From Saltatorellus ferox (lineage in GTDB: Bacteria > Planctomycetota > UBA1135 > GCA-002686595), in the NCBI GenBank assembly GCA_007751475.1, contig CP036434.1, forward strand, positions 2,666,001 through 2,730,000: DNA of 64,000 nucleotides, in the 5' to 3' direction. The notes beneath the pieces are model-generated. The model saw only the letters and a program-made list of their open reading frames with translations, made no database searches and was not told where the DNA came from. Shown piece after piece: positions 51,450 through 60,299 of this stretch (position 1 is its first letter; each line of letters begins with the position of its first letter). Both the position numbers and the translations under genes were made by a program.

Positions 51450-53867
51450 TTACTTGCCTCGGTTTCCAGGAGCGCGTTCCGCCTCCGAGAGGGGCGCTTC
51501 GATCTCGGATCGGGCCTGGAAGAGTCCTGCCGATCGGAGGATCCGCTTCTCGATCTCGCTGAGATGCGCTCGGTCCACCGGGCGGATTGGTTGCTCTGCG
51601 AGGATGTCCTTCGCCTCCTGGAGAAGTCTCGGATCCGGCGAGCCATCGGCCACGGCCGCCGCCGCCTTCGCCGCCGCCTTGCGGAGCAGGATCGGACCGA
51701 GATCGAGGTCGCGGCCCCGCGCTGACTGGAGCGCCTGATGGGCGGAGATCGCTGCCTGGGCAGGGAGCCCCGCTTCCAGGTGATCGAGGGCCATCACCAT
51801 CTGGAACGCGACGTTGAAGGCGTCGGCGAGCAGCTCGTCGCCGGCCTCCTTGGCGAGCTTGCGCGCTGGATAGGTCGAGTTCGCGTCGAGCACGTCCACG
51901 GGTCCGCCCTGGAGTGAGCTCGGGCGCAGCTGGCCGTCCGCGGGGCCGCCGGGCGCTTCGGTCGTCAGCCGCCGAACGAGCGGAGCCGCCACATCGAGTC
52001 TGCCGGAGAGCATTCGCTCGGCCGCATCCAGCCGCAGGGCGTCGATCTCGAGGAGCTCTGCGCTCTCGAGGTCCGCAAGCGCCGCCTCCACTCGCTCGGG
52101 CGAGCGGAGGTCGCAAGCGACGCGCAGGAGGCTCCGGAGCACGAGTGGGTTGCCCGGGTCGACGGAGCGCGCTCGTTCGAACGAGCTGCTTGCGGATTCG
52201 AAGTCGCCTTCCTTGGCCTGGAGGACGCCTGCGGCGTAGTTGGAGGGGAAGCCCAGGGGCCGCACGCGCTGCCAGTGATCGATCACGCCCTTCTGGACCG
52301 AGAGCGGCGCACCCTGGCGGCTCAGGAGCTGCGCCTGCTTCTCCAGTACGACGGGGCTATCCGGTGCGGCGCGGCCTGCTCGCTCCAGGATCAGCGCGAG
52401 CCGCTGGCCGTCGAGCTGCTCTCGGCCGTCCGGCAGCACCACGCGGGCTTCCGGGGTCTCGGCGAGCGCGCGGCCATACTCCACGAGCGCGATCCCATGG
52501 GAGGCGAAGAGCGCGAGCACGAGGAGCGTCAGCGCGGGGACCCCATGGCGCACCGCGCGACCGAGCTTGTCGGTGGCTCCCTTCTCCTCGGCTTCCTTGC
52601 TCGCGGAGCGCGCGGGCGGAGCTCCGACCACGCCGAAGATCGCGAAGGCGATGGCGGGCGCGGCCGGACCGTAGAACAGGGGAGAGTTGAAGGCGGCGTT
52701 CACGAGGATCGCGATCGCGGCGAAGCCGAAGTCCCGCTGGGATCGGTCCTCGCCCCACGTCGCGCGGCAGCCACGCCACAGGATGATCAAAAGGAAGAGC
52801 ACGAAGGCGCCGCCCCCCACGGGCCCGTGCTCGGCGATGGCCGTGAGCCAGTCGTTGTGGGCGTGCTCGACCTCGTTGGGCGTCGGCTCCCTGCGCCGGA
52901 ACGACGACAGCTCGATTTCGGCCGGGTCGCGATAGGGGGGGAAGGCCGCCTGGAACTGGCCGGGGCCCACGCCGAACTCCAGGTGGTCGGCGATCATGGC
53001 GGGCACGCGCGCCCAGGTGAGGCGACGGAAGGCGATGCCGCCCGTCGTGCTGTCCGAAGCGGTCGCGGTGATCGCCGTCTCGGGCGCCGTTTCCGTGGCG
53101 GTCTCTTGCTCCCCAGGGGGCGCGTAGGCGTGGTACGCGATGGGGAGCAGGCTGAGCAGCAGCGCGACCAGCAGGATCCGGAGGCGCTTCGCCGCGCCCT
53201 TGCGGCCGATCTCGCCGCCGTGCCGGCCTGCGACGGCGCCGAACGCCGCCACGATCACGGCCGCTGTGAGGCCCGCGAGGCCCGCGTAGACGGGCACGAA
53301 GCCCGCGTAGAGACCGTAGAGCAGGATCGCGGCGAAGCCCGCGAACGCGAGGATGCCTTCGGCGGTCAGGAAGGCCCCAGCGCCGAGGATGGCGCAGGGA
53401 AGCGCCGCCTCGGAGAGGTCCCCGGTGTTGCCCAGCGCGCCCGTCCAGGCCGCGCCCAAGGGCGCCGAGAGCAGGAGCACCAGCGCGAGGACCCCGAGCC
53501 CGAGCTGGAGCACTCGCCTTCCGGACGCACCGAGGCTTGCGCCGCTGACGACGAAGCCCGCGGCCGCGGCCACGCCCGTGAGGCTCTTCCAGGCACCGAA
53601 CGTGTCGACGGCTTTGGGAAGCATCACGGCGGCTGAGATCAAGACGATCCAGAGGGGCGCCATGGGAAGCGCGCGGTCGCCGCGCCCGCGCAGCAGCGCG
53701 AGGAGCAGCGCGGGGATCACTCCGAGCGCCGCGATCCCCGTCCCGATCGCCGTCGTGTCCGGCGCTCCGTCGAACGGGCTGAAGCCAGGAGGAGCGCACA
53801 GCACCGCGAGCGGCGCCAGCACCAACCAGCCCTGGAGGGTGTCGAGCGAAGTGTTCCTTGAGTCCAT
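51450..53867 (-). CDS. O-antigen-ligase/polymerase-like membrane protein with TPR C-terminus (805 aa)
   Basis: Residues 1 to about 480 contain around ten to twelve hydrophobic helices (for example LGLGVLALVLLLSAPLGAAW, FVLFLLIILWRGCRATWGE, LTLLVLALFASHGIALVEYG). A long periplasmic loop holds FGVGPGQFQAAFPPY and NEVEHAHNDWLTAIAEHGPV, the hallmark His-containing loop of Wzy/WaaL-type ligases. The C-terminal 320 residues are a soluble TPR-like array (GVLQAKEGDFESASSSFERA, RSVDPGNPLVLRSLLRVACD). Such proteins transfer or polymerise lipid-linked glycans, or glycosylate pilins (PglL/PilO type). With a pseudopilus operon in the same window, a pilin-glycosylation role is conceivable but unsupported. 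Confidence 0.82.
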   Translation of the reverse strand: MDSRNTSLDTLQGWLVLAPLAVLCAPPGFSPFDGAPDTTAIGTGIAALGVIPALLLALLRGRGDRALPMAPLWIVLISAAVMLPKAVDTFGAWKSLTGVAAAAGFVVSGASLGASGRRVLQLGLGVLALVLLLSAPLGAAWTGALGNTGDLSEAALPCAILGAGAFLTAEGILAFAGFAAILLYGLYAGFVPVYAGLAGLTAAVIVAAFGAVAGRHGGEIGRKGAAKRLRILLVALLLSLLPIAYHAYAPPGEQETATETAPETAITATASDSTTGGIAFRRLTWARVPAMIADHLEFGVGPGQFQAAFPPYRDPAEIELSSFRRREPTPNEVEHAHNDWLTAIAEHGPVGGGAFVLFLLIILWRGCRATWGEDRSQRDFGFAAIAILVNAAFNSPLFYGPAAPAIAFAIFGVVGAPPARSASKEAEEKGATDKLGRAVRHGVPALTLLVLALFASHGIALVEYGRALAETPEARVVLPDGREQLDGQRLALILERAGRAAPDSPVVLEKQAQLLSRQGAPLSVQKGVIDHWQRVRPLGFPSNYAAGVLQAKEGDFESASSSFERARSVDPGNPLVLRSLLRVACDLRSPERVEAALADLESAELLEIDALRLDAAERMLSGRLDVAAPLVRRLTTEAPGGPADGQLRPSSLQGGPVDVLDANSTYPARKLAKEAGDELLADAFNVAFQMVMALDHLEAGLPAQAAISAHQALQSARGRDLDLGPILLRKAAAKAAAAVADGSPDPRLLQEAKDILAEQPIRPVDRAHLSEIEKRILRSAGLFQARSEIEAPLSEAERAPGNRGK

Positions 53868-53941
53868 GGCGGGTCAGCGTCGGTCCTACGTTCAGCGCCC
53901 GGCGTTCGCGATGCAAACCCCGGGCGCCGGCAGTTCAGAAT

Positions 53942-53967
53942 GTGCGCCTGGACGGTCCACGGCGCAC
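53942..53967 (-). terminator. Hairpin downstream of sodA
   Basis: GTGCGCC and GGCGCAC pair, with TGGAC/GTCCA extending the stem inside after a one-base bulge. It lies 22 bases after the sodA stop on the minus strand, without a T-run. Confidence 0.35.
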
Positions 53968-53988
53968 GATCTTTCGTGGAAGAGCTTC

Positions 53989-54597
53989 TTACTTGGCCTT
54001 GGCGAAACGCTCGGCCACGGCGTCGAAGTCGACGACGTTCCACCACGCCTTCAGGTACTCGGGGCGGCGGTTCTCGTAGGTGAGGTAGTACGCGTGTTCC
54101 CAGACGTCGTTGCCCATGATGACCTTGTGGCCGTCGCTCATGGGGCTGTCCTGGTTCGCGGTCGCGACCACGTCGAGCTTGCCGTCGGCGGTCATGACGA
54201 GCCAGACCCAGCCGGATCCGAACTGTCCGCCGCCGGCGCTGTTGAACTTCTCCTTGAAGTTATCGAAGGAGCCGAACGTGCTCTTGATCGCGTCACCGAG
54301 CTCGCCGCTCGGCTCGCCGCCCTTGTTCGGGCCCATGATCGACCAGAAGATCGAGTGGTTGACGTGGCCGCCGCCGTGGTTCCGGACAGCGGTGCGGATG
54401 TTCTCCGGCACGCTGTCGAGGTTCTCGATGATCTCTTCCGCGTCCTTGCCCGCGAGGTCCGTGCCCTCGACGGCGGCGTTGAACTTGTTCACGTACGCGG
54501 CGTGGTGGAGTCCGTGGTGGAGCTCCATCGTGCGCTTGTTGATGTACGGCTCGAGAGCGTCGTGGGCAAAGGTGAGGTCGGGAACTTCGAAGGCCAT
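53989..54597 (-). CDS. sodA: Superoxide dismutase, Mn-type (202 aa)
   Basis: Full-length Fe/Mn superoxide dismutase. Metal ligands: His in [17 protein letters not shown], His in [17 protein letters not shown], and Asp plus His in [20 protein letters not shown]. The signature Gln of manganese enzymes is in [14 protein letters not shown], where iron enzymes usually have Ala and place the Gln elsewhere, so Mn is predicted. It dismutates superoxide to oxygen and hydrogen peroxide in the cytoplasm; no signal peptide is present. The ATG at 54597 ([19 protein letters not shown]) is chosen over an in-frame start at 54648 that adds residues absent from the family. Divergent from the next gene. Confidence 0.95.
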   Translation of the reverse strand: MAFEVPDLTFAHDALEPYINKRTMELHHGLHHAAYVNKFNAAVEGTDLAGKDAEEIIENLDSVPENIRTAVRNHGGGHVNHSIFWSIMGPNKGGEPSGELGDAIKSTFGSFDNFKEKFNSAGGGQFGSGWVWLVMTADGKLDVVATANQDSPMSDGHKVIMGNDVWEHAYYLTYENRRPEYLKAWWNVVDFDAVAERFAKAK

Positions 54598-54759
54598 GGG
54601 CTTGGAGGGGTGGAGGAGCGGGCTGCGATTCAGTGTTCGAGGGGACAAGGATCGCCGCCTCGGCGAGATTGTTCAACCCCCAACACGCGCCCATAATTTC
54701 TTTCGTTTCGACCACGTTGCGTCACTCATCGCGCGTTCATCGCGCCATGATGCTGCGCT

Positions 54760-55434
54760 ATGAACGCTTTCCGCTTTCTCAGCCTTCTCACGGTCGGTTT
54801 TAGCCTTCTGGTCCTCGTCTTTCTCCTGAATGCGACGCAGGGACGGCTGGAGTCCGAGGCATTTCGCGTCCTGGAGGGGCCAGAAGTCGCCTTGGAGCCG
54901 GGGCAGACCGCGCAGTGGACCCTCGAGCTGGGGGGTTCCCGCATCGAGGAGGCATGGCCTGCGGCACAACGCCAGCCACGGATTTTCCTGGTGGGCGATC
55001 CGAGCGGCGGGCTCGGCGACGCGAGCGTCGCGGTGAGCGCGACTTACGTCGACGAGGACGACACCCCGCGGTCCGCGTTCGTCAGCGGCGCCGCCGAGGT
55101 GACAGGCGTGGCGGGCGAGGATCCGGGCGAACTCGAGTTCGGGCCTCTCTGGATGAACTGGGAGCAGGAACTCCAGCTCGAGGTGCGGGTGCTCGAAGCT
55201 GTGGCCAGCGGGGGGGCGGGGGCCAGCGGCGAAGCGGGGGCCAGCGGCGGGGCGGCCCGACTGGTGATGCGCGGCGAGGCGAGCCTCGACTACCTGGCGG
55301 CTCGGTCCATGGCGCGGACGCTCTGGTTCGTGTTCACGGCGATCGCCGCCGCGGGCTTCGCGGGCCTGATGCTGACCGTGCGCGAGGATGCCGCCGCGGC
55401 CAGCCAGCGCACGAAGTCGCCTCCTCAGGCTTGA
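54760..55434 (+). CDS. Two-helix membrane protein of unknown function (224 aa)
   Basis: An N-terminal transmembrane helix (FLSLLTVGFSLLVLVFLLNA) and a C-terminal one (ARTLWFVFTAIAAAGFAGLM, about residues 185-204) flank a ~160-residue extracytoplasmic beta-rich part. It includes a low-complexity stretch of Gly/Ala/Ser (ASGGAGASGEAGASGGAA). I recognise no family. Its stop is three bases from the stop of ftsY on the other strand. Confidence 0.65.
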   Translation: MNAFRFLSLLTVGFSLLVLVFLLNATQGRLESEAFRVLEGPEVALEPGQTAQWTLELGGSRIEEAWPAAQRQPRIFLVGDPSGGLGDASVAVSATYVDEDDTPRSAFVSGAAEVTGVAGEDPGELEFGPLWMNWEQELQLEVRVLEAVASGGAGASGEAGASGGAARLVMRGEASLDYLAARSMARTLWFVFTAIAAAGFAGLMLTVREDAAAASQRTKSPPQA

Positions 55435-55437
55435 AAG

Positions 55438-56370
55438 CTACGAAACCGCGCCGACCGACTTCGACACGATCGCGTCGACGAACGGCTCGGGCTCGAACGC
55501 CTCCAGCAGCTCCAGCGATTCCCCGGTCCCGATGTACCGGATCGGCAGTCCGAGCTCGTCCTTGATCGCGAACACGGCGCCGCCGCGCGCGGTCCCGTCG
55601 AGCTTGGCGACGATCAGGCCCGTCACGTCCACCGCGGCCGTGAACTCCTTGGCCTGACGGATCGCGTTCTGGCCGTTGGTCCCGTCGATGACGAGCCAGG
55701 TCTCGTGGGGCGCGCCCGGGATCTTCTTGTCGATCACGCGGCGCACCTTGTCGAGTTCCTGCATCAGGTTCGACTGGGTGTGGAGCCTGCCCGCCGTGTC
55801 GATGATCGCCACGTCCATCCCACGGGCGATCGCCGCCGAGCACGTGTCGAAGGCGATCGCGGCGGGATCGGCGTTGTCCTTGTGCTGGCGCACGATGTCG
55901 GCGCCGTTGCGCTCGGCCCAGATCTGCAGCTGGTCCGCGGCGGCGGCGCGGAACGTATCGCCCGCACCGAGAATGACCTTCTTGCCCTGGGACTGGAAGC
56001 GGTGGGCGAGCTTGGCGATCGAGGTCGTCTTGCCGGAGCCGTTCACGCCGACCACGAGGATGATGGTGGGCTTCGCGGTCATCACCGGATCGCCGCCGCC
56101 AGAGCCCTCTAGCTTGGCGAGGAGCTTCGCGCGCATGGCCTGGCGAACGTCCTCTTCGCCCTTGAGTTCACCGCGCTTGTGCAGGCGCGCGAGGTCTTCG
56201 GTCAGCTCGCCCGCGAGGGGACCGAGGTCGCTCGTGTAGAGCAGTTCCTCGAGCTCGTCGAGCAGCTCCTGGTCGATCTTGCGGCCGCCCTTGAAGAGGC
56301 CGGTGAGGCCGTCGGAGATGGCCGTGCGCGTCTTGGAGAGGCGCTCCTTGAACCGGTCGAAAAGTCCCAT
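55438..56370 (-). CDS. ftsY: FtsY, signal recognition particle receptor (310 aa)
   Basis: SRP-family GTPase. The N domain starts MGLFDRFKERLSKTRTAISD; the G domain has P-loop VVGVNGSGKTTSIAKLAHRF, G2 GDTFRAAAADQLQIWAERNG, G3 DTAGRLHTQSNLMQEL, G4 TKLDGT-like GLIVAKLDGTARGGA and the closing GTGESLELLEAFEPEPFVDA. It docks ribosome-nascent-chain/SRP complexes at the membrane for co-translational insertion. It lacks the long acidic A domain of E. coli FtsY, as in many bacteria. The start ATG at 56370 is separated from the nusB stop by one base, so the two are coupled. Confidence 0.95.
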   Translation of the reverse strand: MGLFDRFKERLSKTRTAISDGLTGLFKGGRKIDQELLDELEELLYTSDLGPLAGELTEDLARLHKRGELKGEEDVRQAMRAKLLAKLEGSGGGDPVMTAKPTIILVVGVNGSGKTTSIAKLAHRFQSQGKKVILGAGDTFRAAAADQLQIWAERNGADIVRQHKDNADPAAIAFDTCSAAIARGMDVAIIDTAGRLHTQSNLMQELDKVRRVIDKKIPGAPHETWLVIDGTNGQNAIRQAKEFTAAVDVTGLIVAKLDGTARGGAVFAIKDELGLPIRYIGTGESLELLEAFEPEPFVDAIVSKSVGAVS

Positions 56371-56371
56371 A

Positions 56372-56788
56372 TCAGGCGTCCTTGGCGGGAATGCGGTTCT
56401 TGATCTTGTCGAGGATGCCGTTGATGAACGCGCCCGAGTTCTGGGTGGAGAAACGCTTGCCGAGTTCGATGCCCTCGTTGATCGCGACCTTGGGCGGGAT
56501 CTCGTCGCAGTGAAGGAGCTCGAAGGCCGCGATCCGAAGGACATTGCGGTCGATGACGGCCATGCGCTCGATCTGCCAGTTCTGGGCGACGGCCTGGATC
56601 TCCGCGTCGATCTCGGAGACCGAATCGTGGGTCCCTTCGATCAGCACGCGCGCGTACTGGGCGGTCTCCGGATCGCCGCCTTCTTCGCGGAGAAACTCCG
56701 TGAGGTCGCTCATCTTGTCGGCGCCGAGGAGGTCGACCTGGTAGAGGAACTGGAGCGCGAGCTCGCGGGAGCGGGTGCGTTTCTTCAT
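56372..56788 (-). CDS. nusB: NusB, transcription antitermination factor (138 aa)
   Basis: All-helical NusB: KKRTRSRELALQFLYQVDLL at the N-terminus, then QIERMAVIDRNVLRIAAFEL and the diagnostic IPPKVAINEGIELGKRFST and SGAFINGILDKI. NusB with NusE binds boxA RNA and takes part in antitermination of rRNA operons. It lies 12 bases after ribH and one base before ftsY. The ribH-nusB pairing is common in bacteria. Confidence 0.95.
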   Translation of the reverse strand: MKKRTRSRELALQFLYQVDLLGADKMSDLTEFLREEGGDPETAQYARVLIEGTHDSVSEIDAEIQAVAQNWQIERMAVIDRNVLRIAAFELLHCDEIPPKVAINEGIELGKRFSTQNSGAFINGILDKIKNRIPAKDA

Positions 56789-56800
56789 GGGGACGCTCTT

Positions 56801-57325
56801 CTAAAAGCCCATTCGGGGCTTGGTATTCGGCTGGTGGTCGCACTCGTCGAGCGCGATGAGGGATGCGACCGCTGCGCGTGCCACCTCCCTGCCCTTGTCC
56901 TCGGTGCCGCCCTCGGAAGTCGGGAGCGCGCGGGCTTTTGCCTGGTCGAGGGTCTGGCACGTCAGCACGCCGAAGAGGATCGGTTTGCCGGTCTCCATCA
57001 TTGCGAGCTGGATGCCCTGGGTCGCGCCCATGGAGACCCAGTGATCGTGGGTCGTCTCGCCGGTCAGCACGAGGCCGAAGCACATGACGGCGTCGATGTC
57101 CTTGCGACGCGCGAGGCGGCGGGCGATGAGCGGAAGCTCGAAGGCACCGGGGGCCCAGACGACGTGGAGGGCGTCTTCCTCCATCCCCGAGAGGTGGAGT
57201 TCGGCCTCGGCCGAGCGCAGCATGGCGCCGGTCAGATCCTCGTGGAAGCGAGACACGACGGCGCCCACGCGGAGGCCAGGGCGCTGGAGACGTTCGCGGT
57301 CTCCGCTTTTCGGATCGAGAGCCAT
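56801..57325 (-). CDS. ribH: 6,7-dimethyl-8-ribityllumazine synthase (174 aa)
   Basis: Lumazine synthase, which condenses 5-amino-6-ribitylamino-uracil with 3,4-dihydroxy-2-butanone 4-phosphate in riboflavin synthesis. Visible motifs are VGAVVSRFHEDLTGAMLRSA, VVWAPGAFELPLIARRLA (the conserved PGAFE loop), VMCFGLVLTGETTHDHWVSM (substrate loop with its His residues) and PILFGVLTCQTLDQA. The C-terminus after the helix RAAVASLIALDECDHQP is near the usual length. The ATG at 57325 is the first start that fits the family; no strong ribosome-binding site precedes it. Confidence 0.93.
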   Translation of the reverse strand: MALDPKSGDRERLQRPGLRVGAVVSRFHEDLTGAMLRSAEAELHLSGMEEDALHVVWAPGAFELPLIARRLARRKDIDAVMCFGLVLTGETTHDHWVSMGATQGIQLAMMETGKPILFGVLTCQTLDQAKARALPTSEGGTEDKGREVARAAVASLIALDECDHQPNTKPRMGF

Positions 57326-57438
57326 GGGAGGAAAGAGCTGGGCGAGAGGAGGTCGCCTGGGGAGGATCGTGACGTGACGGATCGGAGGAGCCGTTCGGCC
57401 CTCGAAATCGCGGAAGAGTGTAAGCCCAATCGGCGCCC

Positions 57439-58887
57439 ATGCCAGCAACTTCCCTATCCTTGGGCGGTCCCATGGAGTCACCTTTCGATCCGATTGCCCC
57501 GCTTCGGGAAGCCCTTGCCGCGTCGCCGGACAACGTGCCACTGCGAAGGCACCTGGCCGACCAGCTGGCGCGGCTGACGCGCTTCGAGGAGGCCGAACTC
57601 GAGTACCGCGATCTCCTCGCTCGTACGCCTGACGATGATGGGATTCGGCTGGCCCTGGCCCAGGCCTACCTCGGTCAGGGGAAGGCGGCCCACGCCGACA
57701 TCCTGGTCGAACTCGTGACCGGGCGGGATGATCCGCCCGCCCGGGCATTCGTGATCCTGGCGCAGATCCGAATCGCCGAGCGGGACTTCCAGGGGGCGCG
57801 GGTCGCGTTTCGCTCCGCGTGCGAACTGGAGCCGGCCCTGGAGGCCAGCGACGTCGCGGCGGAGCTCGGCGTCGGACCCTCGAACCCCTTCGAGCTGGAG
57901 GAGGACCTCGACGATCTGGACCTCGGGATTGCGCCTGTCGAGACCCAGGTGCCGGGTTTCGGCGGGTTCGATGCGCTCGACCCGGCGCGCAGGCTGGAGC
58001 TGCCAGCGCGACCCCGTGTGTCGTTCCGTGACGCGGGCGGGTTTGCGGCGGAGAAGTCGAAGCTCTCGCTGCTCGTCACCGCTCCGCTCCTGAGGCCGGA
58101 TCTGTTCCAGGCCTACGGGAGGGACGCGGGCATCGGCACGATCGTTTTCGGCCCGCCCGGTTCGGGGAAGACTCATCTCGTTCGCTGCCTGGCGGGCGAG
58201 GCGGGGATGCACCTCGCCTCCCTGGATCTACGGGAACTCGGCGAGCACGGGCGGCAGGCCGGGGTAGAGCCGCTCCAGGGCTTCTTCGACGCCGCGCGCC
58301 GCGCGTCGCCATGCATCGTGCTGATCGAGAACCTCGATGCGTTCGATGGGGCCGCGGGGGAGAGAGAGGGTGGCGCCGCGATGGAGGCGGTGCGCGGGCT
58401 TTTGGCCGAGTTCGAGGGGCGGCCCCTGGCGGCGCGCGGCCTCGCGATCGTGGCGACGACAGAGCGGCCGTGGGATCTCGACCCTTTGTTCATCCGACCG
58501 GGAAGGTTCCAGCGCGCGGTCGCCATCGGGCTGCCCGGAGACGTGGGGCGAAGGGAGATCCTGCAGCGGCTGCTCGACGGCAAGCCCTCTACGTCGATCG
58601 ATCTCAAGAAGCTGGCTCGGAAGGCAAGTGGGCGAACGGTGGCGGATCTCGTGGAGATCGTCGACGTCGCGACGGAGCTCGCGCTGGAGGAGGCGCTCGC
58701 GTTGGGAGACCCGGTGCCGATTCGGGAGAAGACGCTGGCGATCGCGATCCGGGAGGTGCCCGCGACCGCCGCTGGCTGGTACGAGACGCTGAGAGCGCGG
58801 GCGGCGGAATCGGGCCTGCGCGGATCGGCGCGGCATCTGGCCCAGGTGCTCACCCGGGCGATGCGTTCCGCGGACCTGCGGGAGTAG
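57439..58887 (+). CDS. TPR-AAA+ ATPase with altered Walker B (482 aa)
   Basis: An N-terminal TPR-like half (PLRRHLADQLARLTRFEEAE, LGQGKAAHADILVELVTG) joins a classical AAA module: GTIVFGPPGSGKTHLVRCLA is Walker A, and IVATTERPWDLDPLFIRPGR with FQRAVAIGLPG holds sensor 1 and the arginine finger, as in FtsH/spastin-type AAA. The Walker B strand reads CIVLIENLDAF, with Glu-Asn where Asp-Glu is expected, so hydrolysis may be slow or lost while nucleotide binding stays. A small helical lid follows. An alternative start is the ATG at 57472. It is divergent from ribH. The partner is unknown. Confidence 0.82.
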   Translation: MPATSLSLGGPMESPFDPIAPLREALAASPDNVPLRRHLADQLARLTRFEEAELEYRDLLARTPDDDGIRLALAQAYLGQGKAAHADILVELVTGRDDPPARAFVILAQIRIAERDFQGARVAFRSACELEPALEASDVAAELGVGPSNPFELEEDLDDLDLGIAPVETQVPGFGGFDALDPARRLELPARPRVSFRDAGGFAAEKSKLSLLVTAPLLRPDLFQAYGRDAGIGTIVFGPPGSGKTHLVRCLAGEAGMHLASLDLRELGEHGRQAGVEPLQGFFDAARRASPCIVLIENLDAFDGAAGEREGGAAMEAVRGLLAEFEGRPLAARGLAIVATTERPWDLDPLFIRPGRFQRAVAIGLPGDVGRREILQRLLDGKPSTSIDLKKLARKASGRTVADLVEIVDVATELALEEALALGDPVPIREKTLAIAIREVPATAAGWYETLRARAAESGLRGSARHLAQVLTRAMRSADLRE

Positions 58888-58908
58888 CGGCGGCGCGGCG
58901 GCGCTCGG

Positions 58909-60210
58909 CTATTCTTCGAAGGAGGGAAAGAGTGCGATCAGTCGGGCTCGCGCGTCGCTCGCTTCCTCGCGCTTCGCTTCGTCGTCGGACGGTGTGGCCA
59001 CCAGGTCCAGCTCTTCGTAGGGGTCAGCGTCGAGGTCGAAGAGTTCGAAGGTGCCAGCGCGCCGATCTTCGATGATCTTCCAGCGCAGGGTCCGGAGAGC
59101 CCGGTGATCGGGGCCCTTCGCGCCCTCGTGGGGGAAGCGGTGGACGTAGAGATAGGCGCGCGCGCCGGGGAGGCTCGGGTCGCGGAGCTGGGGAGCGAAA
59201 GAGATGGAGTCTTCGGCGCCGCGGGTCGGCGGACCGAGGCCGCTGAGTTCGCGAACGGTGGCGAAGAGGTCGGTGACCTCGACCAGTTCTTCGCAGGTCT
59301 TGCCCTGCGCCACGCCCGGGCCTGCGACGATCATGGGAACGTTGAGGCTGCCCTCGTAGAGCGAGCCCTTGTTCTTCTTGATGACGAACGGTGGTTCGAC
59401 GGCGTGGCCGGGCGAGCCGTTGTCGCCGAGCACGAAGACGTAGGTCTCCGTCAGGTCGACGCTGGCGAGGATCCTGCCGAGCAGCGTGTCGATGGTCTCG
59501 ACCATCGCCTTGTGCTGGCGGAGCGGGTAGGCGGGCGCCTCTTCCTGGGAATGGAACTCCTTCGGTGGATCGTGGAAGGGAACGTGGGCGAGCTTGGGGC
59601 AGTAGTAGAGGAAGAAGGGGGCGGCTGGTTCGTTCGGGGTGGCCGGCGCGGCGGTGACCGCGGCGATCACGTGCTCCGCCATGGACTCCGGGAAGTAGCC
59701 GGTCTTCGGCGTCAGCTTGCCGTCAGCGCATTCGTTCCAGCGAAAGTAGTCGTTCGGGCCGTCCCAGCCGATCGAGGCGTCGAAGCCCGAGAGGATCGGG
59801 TGGTCGAGTGGTGCGCTGGTATCGCCGAGGTGCCACTTGCCCACGTGGGTGGTTCGGTAGCCGGGGAGGTCTTCGGGGAGCAGGTGCTCGGAGAGGGCGA
59901 GCGGGGTGTTGCGATCGTCGTCGGGCTTGACGACGCCGCCGATGCCGGTCCGGTCGGAGTAGCGGCCGGTGAGGAGCGCGGCGCGGGTGGGGCTGCAGGC
60001 GTGGTAGGCCCAGGTGCGGCGGAAGACGACGCCCTGGGCGGCGAGGGCGTCCAGGTGCGGGGTGGGCGGTGGATCCTTGCCCACGCCGTACAGGCCGATC
60101 TTGTCGCGGCCGACGTCGTCCATCAGGACGATGAGGAAGTTCGGTGGGGCAGCCGCGCGTTCTTCGGCCTGGAAGGCGGTGCAGGCGATGAGCAGTCCGG
60201 CGATCAGCAT
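58909..60210 (-). CDS. Type I sulfatase, arylsulfatase family (433 aa)
   Basis: Alkaline-phosphatase-fold sulfatase. NFLIVLMDDVGRDKIGLYGV supplies the metal Asp pair. CSPTRAALLTGRYSDRTGI contains the C-x-P-x-R motif whose Cys is converted to formylglycine. HVGKWHLGD, then VFVLGDNGSPGHAVEP and NKGSLYEGSLNVPMIVAGP, are the later metal and sulfate-binding blocks. A short signal peptide (MLIAGLLIACTAFQAEE) points to export. The substrate is probably a sulfated polysaccharide. Its stop is 21 bases from the AAA+ gene stop on the other strand. Confidence 0.92.
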   Translation of the reverse strand: MLIAGLLIACTAFQAEERAAAPPNFLIVLMDDVGRDKIGLYGVGKDPPPTPHLDALAAQGVVFRRTWAYHACSPTRAALLTGRYSDRTGIGGVVKPDDDRNTPLALSEHLLPEDLPGYRTTHVGKWHLGDTSAPLDHPILSGFDASIGWDGPNDYFRWNECADGKLTPKTGYFPESMAEHVIAAVTAAPATPNEPAAPFFLYYCPKLAHVPFHDPPKEFHSQEEAPAYPLRQHKAMVETIDTLLGRILASVDLTETYVFVLGDNGSPGHAVEPPFVIKKNKGSLYEGSLNVPMIVAGPGVAQGKTCEELVEVTDLFATVRELSGLGPPTRGAEDSISFAPQLRDPSLPGARAYLYVHRFPHEGAKGPDHRALRTLRWKIIEDRRAGTFELFDLDADPYEELDLVATPSDDEAKREEASDARARLIALFPSFEE

Positions 60211-60299
60211 GGCGCCACCCTAACTCACGGACACCCTTGGCGCACCGTACCCCTTGCGCGTAGCGCTCCCCGAGGCAGGGTCCCCTGCTGTCTGGCACA

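Noticed and set aside
51450..53867. Dedicated pilin glycosylation enzyme
   Set aside because: The Wzy/WaaL-type loop is clear, but the gene lies 7 kb outside the pseudopilus operon, on the other strand; nothing in sequence ties it to pilins.
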